Assembly: GCF_022809715.1 (NCBI RefSeq)
Contig: NZ_CP094459.1
Coordinates: 3,348,001 to 3,412,000 of the forward strand
Direction of reading: 5' to 3'
Length of the DNA stretch: 64,000 bases
DNA from: Burkholderia pyrrocinia
GTDB lineage: Bacteria; Pseudomonadota; Gammaproteobacteria; Burkholderiales; Burkholderiaceae
A program made the translations under genes and the position numbers. Shown here one piece after another: positions 58,530-64,000 of this stretch; within the stretch, counting starts at the first letter, position 1; every line of letters begins with the position of its first letter. The notes under the pieces were generated by a model that was not told the DNA's origin, searched no databases, and was given only the letters and a program-made list of their open reading frames with translations.

Positions 58530-59450
58530 ATGCGACGTATCCACCTCCCTCCGCTGCAGACGCTGCGTGCGTTCGAGGCCGCCGTGCGGCTGCAGAGCTT
58601 CACGCACGCGGCCGATGCACTCGCACTCACGCAAGGCGCGGTCAGCCAGCACATCCGCACGCTCGAGGCGCAGCTCGGCTATCCGCTCTTCACGCGCGAG
58701 CGCAACGGCGCGACACCGACGCACGCCGCGCACGCGCTCGCGCTGCAGGTGCGCCAGGGCCTGAGCGTGCTCGAACGCGCATTCGAGCCGACGCTCGCTG
58801 TGCGCAGCCGCCCGCGCACCTGCGACGTCACGCTGAACGTCAGCGTGCTGCCGAGCGTCGCCGAGCGCTGGCTCGCACCGCGCCTGCCGCGCTTCTCGGC
58901 CGCGCATCCGCACATTGCGATCGCGCTGCACCCGGACGCGACGCTCGCGCCGCTGCGCAAGCGCGACCGCATCGACGTCGCGCTGCGCTACGGGCCCGGC
59001 ACGTGGCCGGGCGTCGTCGCCGAGAAGCTGATGAACGAGACGATCTTTCCGGTGGCGAGCCCCACGTACCGCAATCGCGACGGCGTCGTGCCGCGCGCGC
59101 CGGCCGATCTCGTGCGCGCGACGCTGCTGCGCCATCCCGCGCAACCGTGGGAACCGTGGTTCCAGGCCGCGCGGCTCGACCTCACCGAATCCGCGCGCGC
59201 GCCGCGCTTCACCGATGCGAACGCGCTGATCGACGCGGCGCTGAAAGGGCGCGGCGTCGCACTCGCACGCCGCTCGCTGATCGAGCCCGAACTCGCGGCC
59301 GGCACGCTCGTGCGCGTGTCGACGGTGCGCGTGACCGACGTGTATGCGCACTACGTCGTGTGGCGCCCCGGCCATCCGCACGAAGCGGCGATCCGCACCT
59401 GGCTCGACTGGCTGCGCAGCGAAGTGCGGCGCAGGACGCCGCGGCGCTGA
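58530..59450 (+). CDS. LysR-family regulator (GcvA/AmpR-type)
   Basis: A 306-residue LysR protein. It starts MRRIHLPPLQTLRAFEAAVRLQSF, with the winged helix AADALALTQGAVSQHIRTLEAQLG at about 30-53. PLFTRER is the wing, and the effector domain carries RYGPGTWPGV, the phrase typical of GcvA-like members. The longer in-frame ATG at 58494 runs through the palindrome and is less likely. It is divergent from a GST gene and may control it. Confidence 0.85.
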   Translation: MRRIHLPPLQTLRAFEAAVRLQSFTHAADALALTQGAVSQHIRTLEAQLGYPLFTRERNGATPTHAAHALALQVRQGLSVLERAFEPTLAVRSRPRTCDVTLNVSVLPSVAERWLAPRLPRFSAAHPHIAIALHPDATLAPLRKRDRIDVALRYGPGTWPGVVAEKLMNETIFPVASPTYRNRDGVVPRAPADLVRATLLRHPAQPWEPWFQAARLDLTESARAPRFTDANALIDAALKGRGVALARRSLIEPELAAGTLVRVSTVRVTDVYAHYVVWRPGHPHEAAIRTWLDWLRSEVRRRTPRR

Positions 59451-59623
59451 CAGACGGCGGCCGGCGATGGCCGCATGCCGGCTGCATGCGCGCACGAAAG
59501 TAATTCGTTAGTTTGACGAAAGCATTTCGCGATCACGTGCCGGTCGCAAACGATTCACCGAAACGTCGCATCGCACCGGCATACTCGAAAACGTTTCCCG
59601 ATCAGCCTGCCAGGAGAGAAGTC

Positions 59624-59908
59624 ATGCGTCGCGTTTCCGTCTTCGTCGTTCTTTGTGCCGCCGCTTTGGTCGCCGCCTGCAGCGACGACGCGCCGCACGA
59701 CGCGCACGCGGCCGACGCCTCGCAGCAGGCCGGCGCATCGAGCGGCTCCGCCAGCGCGTTCAACAGCGATGCCAGCGCGAATGCCGCCGCGTCCGGTGCC
59801 GCCCCGCTCGCGCCGCCCGTCGTGCATTACCCGCCCGATGACGACGACGATGCGAAGCCCGCGTCGAACGCGGCCGCGTCGGCCACCGCTGCATCTTCGC
59901 CGAGCTGA
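59624..59908 (+). CDS. Small lipoprotein of unknown function
   Basis: A 94-residue secreted lipoprotein: a signal peptide with the lipobox LVAAC (cysteine at about residue 19), then Asp/Ala/Ser-rich low complexity and a Pro-Pro-(Asp)5 patch near residue 70. AGGAGA lies upstream of the ATG at 59624. I do not recognise a family. It is 45 bp ahead of the phospholipase C gene on the same strand, so it may be a cotranscribed accessory or chaperone-like partner of the enzyme, as seen for some secreted phospholipases. That is inference. Confidence 0.65.
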   Translation: MRRVSVFVVLCAAALVAACSDDAPHDAHAADASQQAGASSGSASAFNSDASANAAASGAAPLAPPVVHYPPDDDDDAKPASNAAASATAASSPS

Positions 59909-59953
59909 TCGCGCCGTTTCCGCCCCCCTGACCGCAGAACCGAGGTGAACAAC

Positions 59954-62071
59954 ATGCCGTCATCGAGCCGCCGCCGTTTCCTGCATACCGTCGCACAATC
60001 CGCGGGCGCCGCCGTCGCGCTCAACGCCTTTCCCGAATCGATCCGCCGCGCACTCGCGATTCCCGCCGCGCGCGGCACCGGCACGATCCGCGATGTCGAG
60101 CACATCGTCGTGTTCATGCAGGAAAACCGTTCGTTCGATCATTATTTCGGACACCTGCGCAGTGTGCGCGGCTACAACGACCGCTTCCCGATCCCGCTGC
60201 CGAACGGCAAGCCGGTGTGGTACCAGCCGTCGAAGGCCGACCATACCAAGCCCGTGCTGCCGTTCCGGCTGAACACGCTGACGACGAGCGCGCAGTGCGT
60301 GGGCGACCTCGACCACTCGTGGTACAAGACGCACGCGGCGATCGACGGCGGCCGCTACGACCAGTGGCCCGCGAACAAGACCGACATGACGATGGGCTAT
60401 CACGTGCGCGAGGACATCCCGTTCCACTACGCGCTCGCCGACGCGTTCACCGTATGCGACAACTACTTCTGCTCGCTGCCGGGGCCGACGCACCCGAACC
60501 GTTCGTACCTGATGACGGGCACGATCGACCCGACCGGCAAGTTCGGCGGCCCGCTGCTCGACAACAGCGACTACGTCGACGGCGACGGGCCGCCCGCCTA
60601 CCAGTTGCTGTCGTGGCCAACCTTTCCCGAGCGCCTCGAGGCACACGGCGTGTCGTGGCAGATCTACCAGCAGGGCACGACCGGCAGCGATCCGTACAAC
60701 GGCAACTACGGCACGAACGTCCTGCAGAACTTCGCGAACTTCATCAACGCGAAGCCGGGTTCGTCGCTGTACCGGCGCGCGCAGACGGTGCGCACGCTCG
60801 ACAACCTGAAGGACGACGTGATCAACGACCGGCTGCCGCAGGTGTCGTGGCTGTGCCCGCCCGCCGCGTTCTCCGAGCATCCGAAATTCACGCCCGCGTA
60901 CGGCGCGAACTACACGTCGCAGATCCTCGACGCGCTCACGTCGAATCCGGACGTGTGGCGCAAGACCGTGCTGTTCATCATGTACGACGAGAACGACGGC
61001 TTCTTCGACCACATCGTGCCGCCGCAGCCGCCGACGTCGGCCGCGCAGGGCGCGTCGACCGTGACGACCGACGGCGAGCTGCACACGGTCGTGAACCCCG
61101 GCCGCGGAGGCAGCTACACGGCCGACGGCCTGCCGTACGGCCTCGGGCCGCGCGTACCGATGACGGTCGTGTCGCCGTGGACCAAGGGCGGCTTCGTCTG
61201 CTCGCAGGTGTTCGATCACACGTCGGTGATCCGCTTCATCGGCGAGCGTTTCGGCGTCGACGAACCGAACATCACGCCGTGGCGCCGCACGGTGTGCGGC
61301 GATCTCACCGCCGCATTCGACTTCCGCTCGTCCGATGCGTCGTTCCCGCCGCTGCCCGATACGAGCCAGTACCGCTCGATCGCGGACCGGCAGTGCACGT
61401 CGCAGCCCGCGCCGACCGTGCCCGCGACGCCGTCGCCGGTCGCCCCGCAGGAGCCCGGCGTGCGGCCGGCGCGCGCGCTGCCATATGAGCTTCACGTGAA
61501 CACGAACCTCTACGGCGGGAACACGCTGCGCATCGAGTTCGCGAACCGCGGCAACCAGGGCGCGCACTTCCACGTGTATTCGACGAACCGCACCGACGGC
61601 CCGTGGCGCTATACGGTCGGCGCGCGCCGCCTGCTGCATGCGGATTTCGACCTGACGGTGACGAACGGCGCGTATGCGTTCTCGGTGTACGGGCCGAACG
61701 GCTTTGTGCGCGTGTTCTCGGGCAACGTGTCGGCCGGAACCGCGCCCCACCGCAAGCCGGCGCAGCCGGAGGTGAAGGCCGGCTACGACGTCGCGAACGG
61801 GAATCTGTACCTGAAGCTGCACAACCACGGCGGGGCGCACATCACGCTGACGCTGACCGACAACGCGTACGGCGCGCTGGCGCGGCAGGTCACACTGCAC
61901 GGCGGCGACGAGCGCGTCGAGCAGTGGGCGCTCGCGTCGAGCCACCAATGGTATGACGTGACGGTGAGCGACGGCGCGAACGGCACGTTCTCGCGCCGTT
62001 TCGCGGGCCACGTCGAGAATGGCCGGCCGAGCTATTCGGACCCGGCCGCGGTGCAGCCCGTCACGGCATAG
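59954..62071 (+). CDS. Phospholipase C, phosphocholine-specific, Tat-exported
   Basis: A 705-residue phosphoesterase-family protein. A twin-arginine signal (SRRRFLHTVAQSAGAAVAL, about residues 5-23) exports it folded. Catalytic and metal regions are VVFMQENRSFDHYFG (about 52-66), SLPGPTHPNRSYL, MYDENDGFFDH and FDHTSVIRFIGERFG. The two C-terminal beta repeats (from about 510) are the DUF756-type domains of PlcH/PlcN. It hydrolyses phosphatidylcholine or sphingomyelin. The ATG at 59954 is preferred because GAGGTG sits seven bases before it; a GTG at 59945 is the alternative. Confidence 0.95.
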   Translation: MPSSSRRRFLHTVAQSAGAAVALNAFPESIRRALAIPAARGTGTIRDVEHIVVFMQENRSFDHYFGHLRSVRGYNDRFPIPLPNGKPVWYQPSKADHTKPVLPFRLNTLTTSAQCVGDLDHSWYKTHAAIDGGRYDQWPANKTDMTMGYHVREDIPFHYALADAFTVCDNYFCSLPGPTHPNRSYLMTGTIDPTGKFGGPLLDNSDYVDGDGPPAYQLLSWPTFPERLEAHGVSWQIYQQGTTGSDPYNGNYGTNVLQNFANFINAKPGSSLYRRAQTVRTLDNLKDDVINDRLPQVSWLCPPAAFSEHPKFTPAYGANYTSQILDALTSNPDVWRKTVLFIMYDENDGFFDHIVPPQPPTSAAQGASTVTTDGELHTVVNPGRGGSYTADGLPYGLGPRVPMTVVSPWTKGGFVCSQVFDHTSVIRFIGERFGVDEPNITPWRRTVCGDLTAAFDFRSSDASFPPLPDTSQYRSIADRQCTSQPAPTVPATPSPVAPQEPGVRPARALPYELHVNTNLYGGNTLRIEFANRGNQGAHFHVYSTNRTDGPWRYTVGARRLLHADFDLTVTNGAYAFSVYGPNGFVRVFSGNVSAGTAPHRKPAQPEVKAGYDVANGNLYLKLHNHGGAHITLTLTDNAYGALARQVTLHGGDERVEQWALASSHQWYDVTVSDGANGTFSRRFAGHVENGRPSYSDPAAVQPVTA

Positions 62072-62137
62072 CGCATATGCGCAAGCCGGCGATTCTCGTC
62101 CCGCCAAAGAAAGCCCGCGGTACATGAGAAAATGCGA

Positions 62138-62165
62138 CGCCCCGGCCAGCAATGTGACCGGGGCG
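62138..62165. terminator. Hairpin between phospholipase C and the small-peptide operon
   Basis: CGCCCCGG (62138-62145) pairs with CCGGGGCG (62158-62165). On the minus strand it is followed by TCGCATTTTC, so it could end the minus-strand small-gene operon. Confidence 0.4.
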
Positions 62166-62204
62166 CCGTTCGGCAGACGCGCCACTCGCCCGCCTGCTGT
62201 TCGG

Positions 62205-62354
62205 TCAGCGAGGGCCGCCAGTAAAGCCAGCGAAGGCTCCGCCGAGCCCGCCGCTGACCATGCCGGCAATACCGGCAGACGGCCAATGACCGAACATCGT
62301 CGGTGCGCCCGCGATGAAAACCTCTGCTTTGTTAAAATGGATTTCATGCGTCAT
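62205..62354 (-). CDS. Glycine-rich 49-residue peptide (hypothetical, bacteriocin-like)
   Basis: The frame starts MTHEIHFNKAEVF and ends in a Gly/Ala/Ser-rich hydrophobic tail (AGIAGMVSGGLGGAFAGFTGG). GGGG lies eight bases upstream. It overlaps the membrane-protein gene by 11 bp on the same strand, so the two appear translationally coupled. A charged leader-like half plus a glycine-rich hydrophobic half resembles small pore-forming peptides or class II microcins. I know of no exact family. It could also be a chance frame. Confidence 0.35.
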   Translation of the reverse strand: MTHEIHFNKAEVFIAGAPTMFGHWPSAGIAGMVSGGLGGAFAGFTGGPR

Positions 62355-62547
62355 TATATTTTCCCCGTACATTCGAAAAACTTCGATAAAAGAATTCACC
62401 GAGCAACGCCGCAACCACTGCGGAAATCGCATCGATGTAGTGCAGCACAACATCAACGGTAAAGCGTTCCAACAGCCGATGAACGCCGAGGAACAACAAG
62501 AAAGTCAGAAGTAGTCGCAACAGAATAATCCAGCCCTCACGCTTCAT
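62344..62547 (-). CDS. Small two-helix membrane protein (hypothetical)
   Basis: A 67-residue protein starting MKREGWIILLRLLLTFLLFLG, with transmembrane helices at about residues 6-23 and 38-54 and a basic/acidic tail (NVRGKYNDA). GGAG lies about eight bases ahead of the ATG. It is the first gene of a minus-strand pair; the second is a Gly-rich 49-residue peptide. It sits in AT-rich DNA next to a transposase relic, which suggests horizontal origin. It could serve as an immunity or export helper; this is a guess from size and layout. Confidence 0.45.
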   Translation of the reverse strand: MKREGWIILLRLLLTFLLFLGVHRLLERFTVDVVLHYIDAISAVVAALLGEFFYRSFSNVRGKYNDA

Positions 62548-62827
62548 GCTTATGCTCCACCGGTGTGCAAACACAACCCATCGGATTTCGTTCGGTATGC
62601 ATTCAAGTTTCAGAAATCCCGGGGTTGCTCGATTTCATTGCAATCGTTAATACGAAATAGATTCTTCGCGATCTATAGCAAATCGTCCAATTCGACGCAA
62701 ATCATCCATAACAGTACTATCCAACGGCAAATGAGCCCGCAAGCGCTCAATTGCATCGGGCGTCGAGACTGAATGGGGAAGCGAGCCAGGAGTTGACTGC
62801 AGATGGGCCGCAGGCTATCGGAGATGG
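62548..62827. other. AT-rich accessory segment without recognised gene
   Basis: Base composition here is visibly AT-richer than the rest of the window, in line with imported DNA. No gene or RNA is recognised. It may hold the promoter of the minus-strand small-gene pair. Confidence 0.5.
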
Positions 62828-63298
62828 TTGGTCATCTGTCAGGTGATCAACGATTTGGACAAGACAAGAATCTGCACCGTTGAGCAAATGAGTGCCGTGC
62901 TCGACGCTACCCGGACACTGGAACTCACGCCGCCCGCGAACGCGCAGGCGCGATGCACGTGGATCGCGTCGGTTCTGGCGCCCTTGAGTTACCGCCCCCG
63001 TCAAGCGCAGCCGATCGCGGGCTGGTGCTACTGTATTTGCGTCGCTTTCGCGGCGTCAGCCGCGCCCATGTCACGCGGCTGGTGAAGCACTCGATCAATT
63101 TCAAGACACTGATGCGCGTCAGACGGGCTTCGTCGAATGCCTTTTGTGCGACGCTACACGGCTGCCAATCGGGACGTGCTGACCAAAGTCGAGCGCGAGT
63201 ATGGTCAGTCGTCGGAGCCGGTTATGTTCGTCGTGCTGCGACGCATGTACCCGGTCCACAACGACGTCTGGAGCCTCGCAAAATCGCATACTGCCTGA
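62828..63298 (+). pseudogene. Decayed integrase/transposase remnant
   Basis: Three reading frames in turn carry pieces of one protein. First frame: TVEQMSAVLDATRTLELTPP then ARCTWIASVLA. Second frame: DRGLVLLYLRRFRGVSRAHV and TRLVKH. Third frame: MPFVRRYTAANRDVLTKVER to a stop at 63298. Read together they resemble the N-terminal part of IS-type integrase/DDE transposases; the catalytic core is absent. At least two frameshifts and a missing 3' end show decay. Family placement is from memory. Confidence 0.55.
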
Positions 63299-63332
63299 AT
63301 CACTGCCCTTAGAATGGTCCAGTACTCAACGA

Positions 63333-63983
63333 TCAACCCAACAGAACCACAGAGCGCTCTAGGCTCAATTCGGTTTCGGAAAGTACAATTGACGTTTCGC
63401 CTGCCTCGTCCGTCGTCTCGCGAAAGCGCAGCGGCGCCGCGCAGTGCACCAGCGTGTCGACGAAATACTTCGCGCGCGGCCACGGCCCGAAGCCGGCCGC
63501 CGTATTGATGTGCCCGGCATCGCCAAGGTTCACGAACGCGCTGCCCAGGCGCTGCGCGAGCGTGCGCGCATCGGCGAGCGGCATCCACGGATCGGTCTCG
63601 CTGCCGATCACGATCGACGGCACCGCGAGCCGGCGCGCGTCGAACGGCCCGGCAAACGTGAATTTCTTCGGGCTGGCGGGCGCGACGAACAGCACGCCCG
63701 CGACATCGCCCGCATGCGGCCACTGCGCGAGCGCATGCGCGGCCGCGAGGCAGCCGAAGCTGTGCGCGGCGAGCACGAACGGGCCGCGCTCGCGGTCGAG
63801 CAGCGCGCGCACGGATTGCGCCCAGCGCGCGAGATCCGGCGCGTCCCAGTCGTCCTGCTCGACGCGCAGCGAGCGCGGGAACTGCCGCTCGAGCCAGGTC
63901 TGCCAGTGAGCGCCTTCGCTGCCGTGCAGGCCCGGTACGGTGACGAGCCGCGGCGGCCACGCCGATTTGCTGCATGCGCGCAT
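63333..63983 (-). CDS. RBBP9/YdeN-family alpha/beta hydrolase
   Basis: A 216-residue serine hydrolase. After VTVPGLHGSEGAHWQTWLE (the family start), the nucleophile elbow is AAHSFGCLAA (Ser at about residue 74), the Asp is in GSETDPWMP, and the His in GDAGHINTAAG. This is the YdeN/RBBP9 group of small hydrolases with unclear substrates. GAGGG precedes the ATG at 63983. Its last residues (ETELSLERSVVLLG) abut the transposase relic and may be altered by that insertion. Confidence 0.85.
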   Translation of the reverse strand: MRACSKSAWPPRLVTVPGLHGSEGAHWQTWLERQFPRSLRVEQDDWDAPDLARWAQSVRALLDRERGPFVLAAHSFGCLAAAHALAQWPHAGDVAGVLFVAPASPKKFTFAGPFDARRLAVPSIVIGSETDPWMPLADARTLAQRLGSAFVNLGDAGHINTAAGFGPWPRAKYFVDTLVHCAAPLRFRETTDEAGETSIVLSETELSLERSVVLLG

Positions 63984-64000
63984 GATTGCCCTCGCTTGCT

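Overview
The window is high-G+C chromosomal DNA, densely packed with housekeeping genes. Gene content and wording of the proteins (PhaM, DUF3567 upstream of a split methionine synthase, a KirBac1.1-type potassium channel, bioAFDB, a phosphocholine-type phospholipase C with a Tat signal) point to a Burkholderia species, probably of the B. cepacia complex, on its main chromosome. This assignment is from recognition of families, not from a search. There are no rRNA or tRNA genes, no CRISPR array and no intact mobile element that I can see.

Layout. 1-5166 (minus strand): a partial ferritin/desaturase-like di-iron protein, then fumarylacetoacetase-family hydrolase, enoyl-CoA hydratase, PhaM and a patatin phospholipase, faced by a divergent IclR regulator (5296). 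6274-12089 (plus): DUF3108 protein, DUF3567 protein with a structured leader, and methionine synthase split into two genes. 12202-19000: DUF1840, argS, a SPOR-domain cell-division-type protein, dsbA, an SDR and a peptide-binding protein. 19151-27468: ABC-F ATPase, MBL hydrolase, aceK, carbonic anhydrase, SDR, YchJ-like protein, secreted alpha/beta hydrolase. 27961-32271: the biotin operon bioAFDB with overlapping genes. 32354-39490: a LysR regulator divergent from pxpA-BCCP-biotin carboxylase-pxpB-pxpC, followed by an NCS1 permease. This is a candidate biotin-dependent lactam or amide utilisation module placed right after the biotin genes. 39514-47510: cutC, a small membrane ORF, an EAL phosphodiesterase, a Na+/H+ antiporter and a 1190-residue indolepyruvate ferredoxin oxidoreductase.

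47850-49293 is the most unusual part: a gene-free array of about 17 directly repeated units with a period near 89 bp. Each unit joins a conserved 5' block (CTCACC...CACAGC...TTCGAGT) to a GGATATCCACA-like box 45 bp later. Several boxes match or nearly match the DnaA box TTATCCACA. I know of no named element like it.

49340-64000: acetyltransferase with a palindromic AT-rich operator candidate, GST, KirBac channel, sulfate-binding protein, DapA-family aldolase, a VapC toxin with a shortened antitoxin, two LysR regulators each paired with a divergent target (an MFS transporter and a GST), a lipoprotein plus phospholipase C, then an AT-richer accessory patch (62200-63300) holding a tiny two-gene membrane-protein/glycine-rich-peptide operon and a decayed integrase/transposase, and finally an RBBP9/YdeN-like serine hydrolase.
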